Below are positions 47,486 to 57,365 of a stretch of DNA of 64,000 bases, one piece after another. The notes beneath the pieces are model-generated. The model ran no database searches. It saw only the letters and a list, made by a program, of their open reading frames with translations, and was not told the DNA's origin. Source of the DNA: Ochrobactrum quorumnocens (GTDB taxonomy: Bacteria; Pseudomonadota; Alphaproteobacteria; Rhizobiales; Rhizobiaceae); NCBI RefSeq assembly GCF_002278035.1, contig NZ_CP022604.1, positions 1,736,001-1,800,000 on the forward strand, given 5' to 3'. A program made the translations under genes and the position numbers. Within the stretch, counting starts at the first letter, position 1. Every line of letters starts with the position of its first letter.

Positions 47486-48364
47486 ATGGCCGTTTCAGCA
47501 GAACTTGAAGAACGCATCGTTTACGTGAATGGCGAATATGTCGCCGCGCGCGATGCCAAAATCTCGATCTTTGATCGTGGTTTTCTCTTTGGTGACGGAA
47601 TTTACGAAGTAACCGCCGTGCTTGACGGCAAGCTGATCGATAGCAATCCGCATATGAAGCGCCTGCGTCGTTCGACAGGTGAAATCGGCATTCCGATGCC
47701 GATGAGCGAAGATGAGATTGTCGAGATCGAGCGCGAACTGATCCGCCGCAACAATCTGACCGAAGGTCTGGTCTATCTTCAGGTGACGCGCGGCGACGGT
47801 CGCGACCGTGATTTCGTTCCTACAAAGGACATGAAGCCTTCTGTGGTGCTTTTCACGCAGTCGGTATCACTGATCGAGAAACCTGTATTGAAAACCGGCG
47901 CACGGGTACTCTCCCTTGAAGACCTGCGCTGGAAACGCCGCGACATCAAGACCGTTTGCCTTTTGCCGCAGGCTCTCGCCAAGGAAATCGCCAAGGGTTC
48001 CGGTTGCGATGAAGCCTGGATGTTAGAGGACGGCTATGTCACGGAAGGCGCATCTTCGACCGGCTATATTGTCACGCAGGATGATGTCATCGTCACCCGC
48101 CCAAACAGCAACGCGGTCCTGCCGGGCTGCACGCGCCTGTCGCTGCTGCAACTGATTGCTGAGACCGGCATGAAGCTTGAAGAGCGTCTTTTCACGATTG
48201 ATGAAGCCTATGCTGCGAAAGAAGCTTTCATGACCAGCGCGGGTACTTTTGTAACGCCGATTTCGTTTATCGACAACAAGCCTATTGGCGGCGGCAAGCC
48301 CGGTCCGGTTGCGCTGAAGCTGCGCGAGATTTATCTCGACCACGCGCGCCGTACGGCGATCTGA
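47486..48364 (+). CDS. dat: D-amino acid aminotransferase (class IV)
   Basis: A PLP enzyme of 292 residues, fold class IV. It most resembles D-alanine aminotransferases: VYLQVTRG near residues 97-103, PLP Lys155 in RDIKTVCLLP. Arg102 and nearby Arg residues may bind the substrate carboxylate. It would form D-glutamate or D-aspartate from D-alanine. Branched-chain aminotransferase or aminodeoxychorismate lyase are alternatives in the same fold. Start ATG 47486; an upstream in-frame start lies within the repeat. Single gene. Confidence 0.78.
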   Translation: MAVSAELEERIVYVNGEYVAARDAKISIFDRGFLFGDGIYEVTAVLDGKLIDSNPHMKRLRRSTGEIGIPMPMSEDEIVEIERELIRRNNLTEGLVYLQVTRGDGRDRDFVPTKDMKPSVVLFTQSVSLIEKPVLKTGARVLSLEDLRWKRRDIKTVCLLPQALAKEIAKGSGCDEAWMLEDGYVTEGASSTGYIVTQDDVIVTRPNSNAVLPGCTRLSLLQLIAETGMKLEERLFTIDEAYAAKEAFMTSAGTFVTPISFIDNKPIGGGKPGPVALKLREIYLDHARRTAI

Positions 48365-48392
48365 AAAATACAAACTGAGCTAAAAATACAAA

Positions 48393-48419
48393 TCGGGCCG
48401 GAACAATGTTCCGGCCCGA
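48393..48419. terminator. Strong hairpin after the D-amino-acid aminotransferase
   Basis: A 12-bp stem (TCGGGCCGGAAC / GTTCCGGCCCGA) with an AAT loop. It lies between the convergent aminotransferase and gguB genes; the T-run is poor, so strength is uncertain. Confidence 0.6.
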
Positions 48420-48568
48420 ATGGCTTCTGCCTCCCTCTCCCAAAAGGCGAAGCACCAGCGCGATAACGCGCCGATTGTGAGCTTTTATCCGCAAAAACGG
48501 CCTCTGAAACACGTTAAATCGTGTCAAACCCGCGTCAGGAATATGGCCATTCCATGGCCAAACCCCGT

Positions 48569-49768
48569 TTAGCGGCGCTGGTTGTAGACATCGATGCAGA
48601 CAGCACCCAGCAGAACGATGCCCTTAATGACCTGCTGATAATCGATACCAATACCCAAGATCGACATGCCATTATTCATCACGCCCATGATGAGCGCGCC
48701 GATCACCGCCCCCGTCACACGCCCCACACCACCATAAGCCGATGCACCACCGATGAAGCAGGCGGCAATCACATCAAGCTCAAAACCAAGGCCAGCTTTT
48801 GGTGTTGCCGTGTTGAGACGAGCCGCGAAAACCAGACCGGCAAGCGCTGCCAGCACGCCCATATTCACGAAGACGAGGAAGGTCAGCCGCTCGGTCTTGA
48901 CGCCCGAAAGCTTCGCCGCATGACGATTGCCACCAACAGCATAAATCTGACGACCGATTACTGTGCGATTGGTCAGGAACGCATAGGCAGCGATCAAAAC
49001 GGCCATGATAATCAATACGTTAGGCATACCGCGATGCGAGGAAATCAGCAGCGCGAGATAAGCAATACCAGCGAAGAACAGAATATTCTTGGCCACAAAC
49101 AGGCCAAACGGTTCTGTCTCCACCTCATGCGCGATATGGCGCGCGCGCGATCTTGTGTTCTGCCAGACGATGAAACCCGCAATTGCCACACCAAGTATCA
49201 GCGATGTGAGATAGATACCGCCTGATGTTGTGCCAATAAACTCCTGAATGAAGCCGGACGAAAGCTTCTGGAAAACCTGCGGGAATGGCCCGACCGACTG
49301 CCCACCAAGAACAGCAAGCATCAGCCCTTTGAAAACCAGCATCCCCGCGAGCGTTACGATGAAGGATGGAATGTTGAAATAGGCGACCCAGAAACCCTGC
49401 ATCGCACCGATAATCCCCCCGGCAATCAAGCACAGAATGGCTGCAACAGGAAACGGAATACCCCATTTCACCATCATGACAGCTGCCAGTGCGCCGATGA
49501 AACCGCAGACCGATCCGACAGACAAATCGATGTGCCCGGTCACAATGACCAGCAGCATTCCGAGCGCCATAATGACGATATAGCTGTTCTGCAGTACGAG
49601 ATTGGTGAGGTTCAGCGGCTTCATCAGCACGCCGCCGGTCACGATCTGGAAAAAGATCATGATCGCGATGAGCGAAAGCAACATTCCCGATTCGCGCAGA
49701 TTGTTTTTGAGATAACGCCCCACACCGCTTGGCGCTTTCTGGCCGCTCTGGATGACATTGTCGCTCAT
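48569..49768 (-). CDS. gguB: Sugar ABC importer permease (GguB/MmsB)
   Basis: A 399-residue inner-membrane permease with about ten hydrophobic segments, of the XylH/GguB branch of monosaccharide transporters. It pairs with GguA and ChvE for uptake of galactose, glucose, arabinose, xylose or fucose. Its ATG overlaps the gguA stop by 4 nt. Last gene of the long minus-strand operon. Confidence 0.92.
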   Translation of the reverse strand: MSDNVIQSGQKAPSGVGRYLKNNLRESGMLLSLIAIMIFFQIVTGGVLMKPLNLTNLVLQNSYIVIMALGMLLVIVTGHIDLSVGSVCGFIGALAAVMMVKWGIPFPVAAILCLIAGGIIGAMQGFWVAYFNIPSFIVTLAGMLVFKGLMLAVLGGQSVGPFPQVFQKLSSGFIQEFIGTTSGGIYLTSLILGVAIAGFIVWQNTRSRARHIAHEVETEPFGLFVAKNILFFAGIAYLALLISSHRGMPNVLIIMAVLIAAYAFLTNRTVIGRQIYAVGGNRHAAKLSGVKTERLTFLVFVNMGVLAALAGLVFAARLNTATPKAGLGFELDVIAACFIGGASAYGGVGRVTGAVIGALIMGVMNNGMSILGIGIDYQQVIKGIVLLGAVCIDVYNQRR

Positions 49769-51357
49769 TGTTGTTTTCCCTTATTCCGCATGATGGCGCG
49801 CATGATGTTTTCCTGCGTCGCGCCCTCGCCAGCCACTTCGCCAACGAAAGCGCCTTCATGCATAACGACGATGCGGTCGCACATTCCGATGAGCTCGGGC
49901 ATTTCCGAAGAAATGACGACCACGCCCTTGCCGCTGTCGGCCAGTGAATTGATGATTGTGTAAATGTCATATTTGGCACCGACATCGATGCCGCGTGTCG
50001 GTTCATCGAGGATCAGCACATCCGGCCCCGTGAACAGCCATTTCGACAGCACCACCTTCTGCTGGTTGCCGCCTGAAAGCGTGCCCGTTTCCTGATAGAC
50101 GTTGTGGCAGCGGATGCTCATCTGATCGCGATAGCTGTTCGCGACCTTCATTTCGCGAATACTGTCGATCACACCCTTGGGGCTGACGCCGCGCAAATGT
50201 GCAAGCGATATGTTGCGCGAGATATTTTCGCCAAGAACAAGGCCCAGCTTTTTGCGGTCCTCAGTCACATAGGCGAGCCCCGATTTGATGGCGCGGGCGA
50301 CCGTGGAAATATCAACCGGAGTGCCATTCATACGAGCTTCACCGGAAATATTCGTACCCCATGAACGCCCGAAGAGGCTCATGGCAAACTCGGTACGACC
50401 AGCGCCCATCAGGCCTGCAATACCGACGATCTCACCGGCTCGCACCTTAAACGAAACGTTCTTGACGGAGTGGCGCTCCGGATGCAGCGGATGATAAACG
50501 GACCAGTCATCCACCTCGAAAATCACATCGCCAATGTTCGGGTCGCGCTTAGGATAGCGGCTTTCCAGATCACGATCGACCATCTTGCGGATGATATCGT
50601 CTTCCTCGACCTCGCCCGCATTGCAATCAAGCGTTGCTACAGCGCGACCATCGCGCAGCACCGTGATCTTGTCAGCTACTTCACGAATTTCATTGAGCTT
50701 GTGCGAAATCAGGATCGAAGTGATGCCCTGCGCGCGAAACTCGCGCAGCAATGCCAGCAAGGCCGCACTATCAGTTTCGTTGAGGCTTGCCGTCGGCTCA
50801 TCAAGGATCAGAAGGCGCACACGCTTGGAAAGCGCCTTGGCAATTTCAACAAGTTGCTGTTTGCCGACACCAATATCCGTCACCAGAGTATCCGGCGATT
50901 CCGTCAGGCCAACCTTCTTCAAAAGCGCCTTTGTGCGGCTATGCACCTCGCTGCGGTCAATAACACCATAGCTTGCAGGCGGATTGACGAGAAAAATATT
51001 CTCGGCAATCGTCATGAGCGGCACCAACGCCAGCTCCTGATGGATGATGACAATGCCGAGCGCTTCGGAATCATTGATATCGCGGAAGTGGCGCTCTTCT
51101 CCGTCGAAGAAGATCGAACCTCCATAGCTGCCAGAGGGATAAACACCCGACAGCACTTTCATCAGCGTTGATTTGCCCGCGCCATTTTCGCCGACAAATG
51201 CGTGAATTTCTCCCGGCATCACGGTAAAATTGACATCGCTCAACGCCTTCACGACACCGAAGGATTTGCTGATACCGCGCATCTCAAGCAGGGGTTTACC
51301 GGCAATATCCGGCTGACCGCTGTTCTGCTCAAGCGGGACAGGATTGGCTACGTTCAT
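49765..51357 (-). CDS. gguA: Sugar ABC importer ATPase, two nucleotide-binding domains (GguA/MmsA)
   Basis: 530 residues with two ATPase domains. The first has Walker [10 protein letters not shown] and signature-like DIGVGKQQ; the second has the degenerate P-loop GLMGAGRTE and LSGGNQQK. This two-domain type is typical of sugar importers. GGGAG lies 7 nt before the ATG. Partner genes are chvE upstream and gguB downstream. Confidence 0.93.
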   Translation of the reverse strand: MNVANPVPLEQNSGQPDIAGKPLLEMRGISKSFGVVKALSDVNFTVMPGEIHAFVGENGAGKSTLMKVLSGVYPSGSYGGSIFFDGEERHFRDINDSEALGIVIIHQELALVPLMTIAENIFLVNPPASYGVIDRSEVHSRTKALLKKVGLTESPDTLVTDIGVGKQQLVEIAKALSKRVRLLILDEPTASLNETDSAALLALLREFRAQGITSILISHKLNEIREVADKITVLRDGRAVATLDCNAGEVEEDDIIRKMVDRDLESRYPKRDPNIGDVIFEVDDWSVYHPLHPERHSVKNVSFKVRAGEIVGIAGLMGAGRTEFAMSLFGRSWGTNISGEARMNGTPVDISTVARAIKSGLAYVTEDRKKLGLVLGENISRNISLAHLRGVSPKGVIDSIREMKVANSYRDQMSIRCHNVYQETGTLSGGNQQKVVLSKWLFTGPDVLILDEPTRGIDVGAKYDIYTIINSLADSGKGVVVISSEMPELIGMCDRIVVMHEGAFVGEVAGEGATQENIMRAIMRNKGKQQ

Positions 51358-51374
51358 CGCTCGCTCCCATTACT

Positions 51375-51414
51375 AGAGCGCCGCGCGCCCTCTGGGGCGC
51401 ACAAATGTCGCTCT
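51375..51414. repeat. Second-family intergenic repeat (AGAGCG...CGCTCT), copy 2
   Basis: Complementary AGAGCG/CGCTCT ends with an internal GCGCCC/GGGCGC stem. Closely similar, on the other strand, to 29224-29267. Confidence 0.55.
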
Positions 51415-51622
51415 AACATTCTGTATTTACAGCATAATTTTACCTTAACTTACTCAAGTTGAAGGAATTAAGCTGTGGCCTGCCATGCCATCATTCTGCG
51501 AATCCTCAGCTCTCAAATAGACAACGCTGTCAATCTGTTAGCCTAACCCAGTTCGAAAACTGGGCGGCGGGGATGATGGCAATGAGCAGGCATTCCGGAC
51601 GCGTTCTAAACATTTGTTTTCA

Positions 51623-51667
51623 CGCGCATCTTTGTCCGAAAACCGTTTCACACTTTTCGGGATGCGC
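51623..51667 (-). repeat. 45-bp palindromic intergenic repeat, copy E
   Basis: A clean copy 27 nt after the chvE stop codon on the minus strand. Confidence 0.85.
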
Positions 51668-51693
51668 TTTTCAGCACGCGTCCGGGCACAAAT

Positions 51694-52758
51694 TTACTGG
51701 ATCTGGTCTTCTTTGTAATAACCGCTATCGACCAGAACCTGCTTCCAGTTCGACTTGTCGACAATAACCGGCTTGAGCAGATAGGACGGCACAACCTTGA
51801 CGCCATTGTCATAGGTCTTGGTGTCGTTCACTTCTGGCTCTTTTCCGGTCATCAGCGCATCAACCATATCGACGGTGACTTTGGCGAGTTCGCGGGTGTC
51901 CTTGAAGATTGTAGAATTCTGCTCGCCAGCAAGGATCGACTTGACCGAAGGTACTTCAGCATCCTGACCGGAAACCGCAGGCATCGGCATGTCGCCGCTG
52001 CCATAGCCAACGCCCTTCAGCGAAGACAGGATACCGATGGAAATGCCGTCGTAAGGCGAAAGCACAGCGTCTAGCTTCTTGTCGGAATAGAAGGCCGAAA
52101 GGATTGAATCCATACGTGCCTGAGCCGTCGCACCATCCCAACGCAGGGTTGCTACCTTGTCCATGCCCGTCTGGCCGCTGGCAACGACGACCTTGCCGCT
52201 GTCGATATATGGCTGCAGAACGGACATAGCGCCGTTGTAAAAGAAGTAGGCATTGTTATCGTCAGGCGAACCACCGAAAAGCTCGATATTGAACGGGCCT
52301 TCCTTGTTCTTGAGATCAAGAGCGGTCTCAATGGACTGCGCCTGAAGCACACCGACCTGGAAATTGTCGAAAGTCGCATAATAGGACACGTTTGGCGTGT
52401 CGCGGATCAGGCGGTCATAAGCGATGACCTTGATGCCTTCTTCATTGGCTTTTGCCAGAACATCGGAAAGCGTGGTGCCGTCGATGGATGCAACCACGAG
52501 AACCTTGGCACCTTTGGTGACCATGTTTTCAATCTGTGCAAGCTGGTTCGGCACATCGTCTTCAGCATATTGAAGGTCGGTCTGATAACCGCGCTCCTGA
52601 AGTACCTTTACCATGTTGTCGCCGTCCGCAATCCAGCGCGCCGACGACTTGGTTGGCATTGCTACACCCACAAGACCTTTGTCCTCTGCCTGTGCAAAGC
52701 CGGTAAAGGCAAAGGCGGCCATCGCCACTGCCAGTGTTAATGATTTTATGCCTGCCAT
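51694..52758 (-). CDS. chvE: Multiple-monosaccharide-binding periplasmic protein (ChvE)
   Basis: 354 residues with a Sec signal (cleavage near AQA-ED at about residue 25) and the periplasmic sugar-binding fold of the ribose/xylose-binding type. In Agrobacterium ChvE binds galactose, glucose, arabinose, xylose and others and also signals to VirA. Here the transport role with GguA and GguB is supported by position; no virA is present. GGGAG lies 8 nt before the ATG. Confidence 0.92.
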   Translation of the reverse strand: MAGIKSLTLAVAMAAFAFTGFAQAEDKGLVGVAMPTKSSARWIADGDNMVKVLQERGYQTDLQYAEDDVPNQLAQIENMVTKGAKVLVVASIDGTTLSDVLAKANEEGIKVIAYDRLIRDTPNVSYYATFDNFQVGVLQAQSIETALDLKNKEGPFNIELFGGSPDDNNAYFFYNGAMSVLQPYIDSGKVVVASGQTGMDKVATLRWDGATAQARMDSILSAFYSDKKLDAVLSPYDGISIGILSSLKGVGYGSGDMPMPAVSGQDAEVPSVKSILAGEQNSTIFKDTRELAKVTVDMVDALMTGKEPEVNDTKTYDNGVKVVPSYLLKPVIVDKSNWKQVLVDSGYYKEDQIQ

Positions 52759-52874
52759 TGTCTCACTCCCAAATTGGGACAGGCTCTATAAGCCTGCCGT
52801 TCTCCCAAAATTTCCGCCCCCGCCGTTAGGCCCTGCGGAATTCCTCCAAAACAAGATGCTAAGCCTTCGTTTTT

Positions 52875-52923
52875 ACGCATGTCTTTGTCCCAAAACCGGT
52901 TCCCACTTTTGGGAGACATGCTC
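52875..52923 (-). repeat. Variant of the palindromic repeat, copy F
   Basis: ACGCATGTCTTTGTCCCAAAACC paired with TTTTGGGAGACATGC: the same design as the 45-bp family but with CCCAAAA in place of CCGAAAA. It ends at the dgoA stop codon, between dgoA and chvE. Confidence 0.7.
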
Positions 52924-53555
52924 TAGCCTGCGATCTTGTCCCATGCCTCAACCGCACGCTGCGCGCGTTCACGCACGTCAGCGACCGTCAAACCAGCCTT
53001 GTAAAGACTGGAACCAAGCCCGAAACAGCTCACTCCCGCTGCCCGATAAGTCGCAAAATCAACTTCCGAGACGCCACCCACGGCACCCACCGGAATATCC
53101 TTCGGCAAGACCGCGAAAATGGCCTTGATGCCGTCAGCACCCAGCACACTTGCCGGGAAAAACTTGAGCGCCGATGCGCCTGCATGAATGGCGCTGAAAG
53201 CCTCCGTCGGTGTGAACACTCCGGGCATCGTCACCATGCCATGCTTGGTCGCACGGCGAATGACATCGGGTTCGACATTGGGGCTGACCAGAAGTCGGCC
53301 ACCAACATCATTGAGCCGATCCACATTCTCGACCGAAAGCACTGTGCCAGCACCAATCAGCACATTGTCTGGCGCGAGTTTCGCAGCCTTTTCAATGGAT
53401 ACAAACGGCTCCGGCGAATTGAGTGGAATTTCAATCGCCTCAAAACCCACCTCGATCAGAGCGGAGACAACACCTTCCGTTTCTTCTGGCCGAATGCCGC
53501 GCAGGATTGCCACCAGCGGATAGCGAAGCTTTGGCCATGCGATACGTTCGCTCAT
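52923..53555 (-). CDS. dgoA: 2-dehydro-3-deoxy-6-phosphogalactonate aldolase
   Basis: Splits 2-keto-3-deoxy-6-phosphogalactonate into pyruvate and glyceraldehyde 3-phosphate. 210 residues of the KDPG/KDPGal aldolase family. The Schiff-base lysine is Lys131 (ALKFFPAS) and the acid-base Glu42 (EIPLNSPEP) is present. The Leu-Asn-Ser wording after Glu42 is that of the galactose type rather than the Entner-Doudoroff type. Its ATG overlaps the dgoK stop by 4 nt. Confidence 0.92.
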   Translation of the reverse strand: MSERIAWPKLRYPLVAILRGIRPEETEGVVSALIEVGFEAIEIPLNSPEPFVSIEKAAKLAPDNVLIGAGTVLSVENVDRLNDVGGRLLVSPNVEPDVIRRATKHGMVTMPGVFTPTEAFSAIHAGASALKFFPASVLGADGIKAIFAVLPKDIPVGAVGGVSEVDFATYRAAGVSCFGLGSSLYKAGLTVADVRERAQRAVEAWDKIAG

Positions 53556-54481
53556 CGCGCTCCTCCCGCAAATGCGTGTTTTGCCGCCATAAACAGCCCA
53601 TCGCGCACCAGCTCATCGGCTTCGATGCGGTTCACTTTCACACCAGCAATCTCAAGTGCAGAAGCATAAAGCGCGCCCATCATGCCGTCGGAAAGCAGCA
53701 GAACCTCGCTTGGTTTACCAAACAATGTGCGGCCACCGGCAACTTCCAATCCGATCAGCAGTCCCGACAGACGTGCAAGCTGATCTGTCGGCTTATAGTC
53801 ATGCACCAGCCAGCCAGCACGCACCGTAAAGAGCGCATTGGCGATAAGCTCAGGTGTCTCAAGCGAAGCTTTGACACCTGCTGCAAAGGCAGCGCTTGTC
53901 GGATCGACCGGCTCAGCTCCTTCAAGCGCACCAGCCAGAACCGACTTGTCTTTCAGGAGTGCAAACAATTCGCCCGTCATGAAAGAGCGGTAATCGTTGA
54001 GCTTGCCGTCTGCGATATGTACCCATTTGGCGTGCGTTCCGGGCATCACCACCACGGCATCACGCGTGCCGCGATGCACCAGACCAAGCAGCTTGGTTTC
54101 CTCGCCGCGCATTACGTCCGGCGCATCCTCGCTGCGCCGCGCAACACCTGGCAGCATGATGACATGGCGTTTTGCAGGCACCCGAACCGCAGCAGCAACA
54201 ACGCCTGTCAGCCCCGCAGGCAAGCTCATATAGGGCGCTTCGATCCAGCCGGTCCGCGAACCGGCCATACCGCAGATCACCACCGGCAGATCATCGGGCG
54301 CATTGACCTGAGCCAGATGCTGTTCAAGCAGCGTCTCAAAACCCGCTTCTTTGGCGTGCAGCAGCCCGTCATCGCCACGGCTTTCCTTGAGCACAGTGCC
54401 ATCGACATCCAGCGTCCAGAGGCGAAACCGGGTCGTTCCCCAGTCCGCAACTGCCGCAAATGGCTTCTGAACCTCCGACAT
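53552..54481 (-). CDS. dgoK: 2-dehydro-3-deoxygalactonokinase
   Basis: Phosphorylates 2-keto-3-deoxygalactonate with ATP. 309 residues of the DgoK family, an ASKHA-like kinase, with an N-terminal phosphate segment VADWGTTRFRLW (about 11-22) and MPGTHAKWVHI near residue 151. Its ATG overlaps the dehydratase stop by one base (TGATG). Confidence 0.93.
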   Translation of the reverse strand: MSEVQKPFAAVADWGTTRFRLWTLDVDGTVLKESRGDDGLLHAKEAGFETLLEQHLAQVNAPDDLPVVICGMAGSRTGWIEAPYMSLPAGLTGVVAAAVRVPAKRHVIMLPGVARRSEDAPDVMRGEETKLLGLVHRGTRDAVVVMPGTHAKWVHIADGKLNDYRSFMTGELFALLKDKSVLAGALEGAEPVDPTSAAFAAGVKASLETPELIANALFTVRAGWLVHDYKPTDQLARLSGLLIGLEVAGGRTLFGKPSEVLLLSDGMMGALYASALEIAGVKVNRIEADELVRDGLFMAAKHAFAGGAR

Positions 54482-56286
54482 CAGTGGTTATCCCGCGGCA
54501 GGCCACGCGTATGCGCAATATCCTGATACTTGACCGCGTTTTCGAGAACGGCACCCGTTTCCATCTGACCAACAACCGCGCGCTGGATTTCCTGCCACGG
54601 AGTCTGGCTTTCCGGGTATTTGTAGCCGCCCGCAGCTTCCAGAGCTTTGCGACGCTCTGCCAGTTCTTCATCGGAAATCAGAATATCCGCCGTACCACGA
54701 CCGATATCAATGCGAACCCGATCACCCGTCTTGAGGATGGCAAGGCCACCGCCAGCCGCAGCTTCAGGCGATGCGTTGAGGATCGAAGGCGAACCCGACG
54801 TGCCCGACTGGCGACCATCACCGATGCAAGGCAAGGAGCTGATGCCCTTCTTCAAAAGATAGTCAGGCGCGCGCATGTTCACGACTTCTGCGGCACCCGG
54901 ATAACCGATTGGCCCTGCACCACGCATGAACAGCACGGTATGCTCGTCGATTTCCAGCGACGGGTCGTCAATGCGGTGATGATAATCTTCCGGGCCGTCA
55001 AACACGACAGCCTTGCCTTCAAAGGCATTCGGGTCTTTTTCGTCCGTCAGATAGCGATTGCGGAATTCTTCCGAAATAACGCTGAGCTTCATGATTGCCG
55101 AAGAGAAGAGATTGCCGCGCAGCACACGGAAACCAGCATGTTTCTTCAATGGATCATCATAAGTCTTGATGACATTGCTGTCTTCAATCGTGGCATTCTT
55201 GCAGTTTTCACCAATGGTCTTGCCATTAACAGTGATCGCATCTTCATGAATGAGGCCCTGCCCCATCAGCTGATTGACGACTGCTGGCACACCGCCCGCA
55301 TGGTAATAATCTTCACCGAGATATTCACCCGCTGGCTGAAGGTTGACCAGAAGTGGAATTTCCTCGCCATATTTCTGCCAGTCATCGACAGTCAGCTCCA
55401 CGCCAACGTGACGCGCCAAAGCGTTCAAATGGATCGGCGCATTGGTCGAACCACCAATCGCAGAATTGACGCGAATTGCATTGATGAAGGCTTCCTTGGT
55501 CATGATGTCTGTTGGCTTCAGATCTTCATAGACCATCTCAACAATGCGGCGGCCGGTCAGATAGGAAACTTCCTGACGGTCACGATAAGGCGCTGGAATT
55601 GCAGCAGAACCCGGTAACTGCATGCCGAGTGCTTCGGCAAGCGAATTCATCGTCGTGGCCGTGCCCATCGTATTGCAATAGCCAGTCGATGGGGCCGAAG
55701 AAGCAACCAGCTTCACGAAGCCCTGATAGTCGATCTCGCCCTTGGCAAGCAACTCGCGTGCCTTCCAGACGATTGTGCCCGAACCGGTACGCTCGCCACG
55801 AAACCAACCATTGAGCATTGGGCCAACCGACAGCGCAATCGCCGGAATATTGACGGTCGCAGCAGCCATCAGGCAGGCAGGTGTAGTCTTGTCACAGCCA
55901 ATGGTCAGCACAACGCCGTCAAGCGGATAGCCATAAAGCACTTCCACGAGGCCGAGATAAGCAAGGTTACGGTCCAGACCCGCCGTCGGACGCTTACCGG
56001 TTTCCTGGATAGGATGAACCGGAAATTCGATCACGATGCCGCCCGCTTCACGCACACCTTCACGAACGCGATTGGCCAGCTCCAGATGATGACGGTTGCA
56101 CGGTGAAAGGTCAGAACCCGTCTGCGCAATGCCGATGATCGGTCGACCGGATTGCAGCTCTTCCTGACTGAGACCGTAATTCATATAGCGCTCAAGATAG
56201 AGCGCAGTCATGTCGACATTGTCCGGATTATCGAACCATGCGCGCGAGCGGAATCTTGGTGCCTTTGGCGTAACGGGCTTATTCAT
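54481..56286 (-). CDS. IlvD/Edd-family sugar-acid dehydratase (galactonate/arabinonate type)
   Basis: Dehydrates an aldonic acid to a 2-keto-3-deoxy acid. 601 residues. Cys63, Cys131 and Cys204 match, with a shift of four, the three [2Fe-2S] ligands of the L-arabinonate dehydratase of Rhizobium leguminosarum, so it is a sugar-acid enzyme rather than dihydroxyacid dehydratase. ATG 56286 is chosen for AGGA 7 nt upstream; ATG 56340 is in frame but lacks one. With dgoK and dgoA next to it, D-galactonate is the likely substrate; L-arabinonate, D-fuconate or D-xylonate are possible too. Confidence 0.88.
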   Translation of the reverse strand: MNKPVTPKAPRFRSRAWFDNPDNVDMTALYLERYMNYGLSQEELQSGRPIIGIAQTGSDLSPCNRHHLELANRVREGVREAGGIVIEFPVHPIQETGKRPTAGLDRNLAYLGLVEVLYGYPLDGVVLTIGCDKTTPACLMAAATVNIPAIALSVGPMLNGWFRGERTGSGTIVWKARELLAKGEIDYQGFVKLVASSAPSTGYCNTMGTATTMNSLAEALGMQLPGSAAIPAPYRDRQEVSYLTGRRIVEMVYEDLKPTDIMTKEAFINAIRVNSAIGGSTNAPIHLNALARHVGVELTVDDWQKYGEEIPLLVNLQPAGEYLGEDYYHAGGVPAVVNQLMGQGLIHEDAITVNGKTIGENCKNATIEDSNVIKTYDDPLKKHAGFRVLRGNLFSSAIMKLSVISEEFRNRYLTDEKDPNAFEGKAVVFDGPEDYHHRIDDPSLEIDEHTVLFMRGAGPIGYPGAAEVVNMRAPDYLLKKGISSLPCIGDGRQSGTSGSPSILNASPEAAAGGGLAILKTGDRVRIDIGRGTADILISDEELAERRKALEAAGGYKYPESQTPWQEIQRAVVGQMETGAVLENAVKYQDIAHTRGLPRDNH

Positions 56287-56382
56287 TTCACTGTCCTGCG
56301 TGGGTAAGAGACCGTCGGGCGGTCCCAATTCCTTCGACACCGATCCTCAAAGTCAGATCGGCGTGCTGAATGTTTGTTTCAT

Positions 56383-56427
56383 CGCGCATCTTGTTCCGAA
56401 AACCGTTTCACACTTTTCGGGATGCGC
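56383..56427 (-). repeat. 45-bp palindromic intergenic repeat, copy G
   Basis: A clean copy directly after the galactose dehydrogenase stop codon (56429-56431), inside the operon. Confidence 0.85.
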
Positions 56428-56428
56428 T

Positions 56429-57364
56429 TTAATCTTCAAAAGCTTCAACCACATGCCGCTGCCCCAGAAGGAAGGCATCGGCAACATGGGTCAGAGGTGC
56501 CAGGTCAACATCACTCTGCCCTTCGCCAACCAGCTTCACAAAATTCTGGTAAAGGCGCTGATATTCACGATCCGGCTCGGCCATTTTCTCCGTGCCTGCG
56601 ATGGTCAACCGACTACCGCCATGGCTCAACAGCAGCGTTCCTTTATCGGTCTCGACACGAATATCCCATGTCTGCGGACCCGTCTGTCGCCAGTCGAGCT
56701 CAAACGAGACCGGCACGCCGCTTTCCGTCTCAAACTTTAGATCAGCAGCAATCGGTGCCGCTCTATTTTCGGGGAAAAACAGGTCGGATTTCGTCAGGAA
56801 AAACCTTTCCGGCATAATATGCGTGACAATAGACAGCGCATTGATGCCCGGGTCGAAAACGCCAAGACCGCCTGGCTCCCAGATCCACTGCTGGCCGGGA
56901 TGCCAATGGCGCACGTCTTCTTTCCACGAAACCGCAACAGACTTGATTGCAGCGTCTTTCAGAAATTCGCGTGCACGTTCGACGGCTGCGGCTTCGCGCG
57001 AATGCCATGTTGCATAAAGCGTCACGCCCTGTTTCTCAGCGAAACGCGTCAGTGCCTGCACTTCCGAAATCGTAGCCCCCGGAGGCTTTTCCAGCATCAC
57101 ATGCTTGCGCGCTTTGAGTGCCGCATAGGCTTGGTTAAAGCGCCCCTGCGGCGGCGTGCAGAGCGAAACGGCATCAATGGTAACGTCCGACGCCAGCAGG
57201 TCAGCAATATCGTGGAAAGATGGCAGACCATCGAGACCGGCGTTGCGGCTGGCAACGGCGGCAAGATGAATGCCGTTTACGACTTCAATGGACGGTAGAT
57301 GCTGGTCGCGCGCAATCTTGCCAAGACCAACAATAGCAAGAGAGATATTGGACTGAGCTGACAT
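56429..57364 (-). CDS. gal: D-galactose 1-dehydrogenase (Gfo/Idh/MocA family)
   Basis: Oxidises D-galactose, and in relatives also L-arabinose, to the lactone with NAD(P). 311 residues: an N-terminal Rossmann fold with IVGLGKIARD (about 10-19) and the EKPPGAT segment near residue 92, then the C-terminal substrate domain (WHPGQQWIWEPGG near 155). The closest characterised relatives are galactose dehydrogenase of Pseudomonas fluorescens and AraA of Azospirillum. It starts 1 nt after the araD1-like gene. Confidence 0.87.
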   Translation of the reverse strand: MSAQSNISLAIVGLGKIARDQHLPSIEVVNGIHLAAVASRNAGLDGLPSFHDIADLLASDVTIDAVSLCTPPQGRFNQAYAALKARKHVMLEKPPGATISEVQALTRFAEKQGVTLYATWHSREAAAVERAREFLKDAAIKSVAVSWKEDVRHWHPGQQWIWEPGGLGVFDPGINALSIVTHIMPERFFLTKSDLFFPENRAAPIAADLKFETESGVPVSFELDWRQTGPQTWDIRVETDKGTLLLSHGGSRLTIAGTEKMAEPDREYQRLYQNFVKLVGEGQSDVDLAPLTHVADAFLLGQRHVVEAFED

Positions 57365-57365
57365 C

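Larger units (their letters stand above)
51358..51693. other. Gap between chvE and gguA, filled with repeats
   Basis: This 336-base gap inside the operon holds a second-family repeat (51375-51414), a small hairpin CCCAGTT-CGAA-AACTGGG (51547-51564) and a 45-bp repeat (51623-51667). I see no gene. Such gaps between a binding-protein gene and its ATPase often hold RNA structures that let the first gene be expressed at a higher level. Confidence 0.5.

Noticed and set aside
51358..52922. Insertion sequence remnant around the repeats in the chvE region
   Set aside because: Several repeats are present, but there is no transposase fragment and no target duplication; they fit dispersed palindromic repeats.
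54460..55617. A 385-codon open frame antisense to the sugar-acid dehydratase
   Set aside because: It covers a gene with three conserved cluster cysteines; no support of its own.
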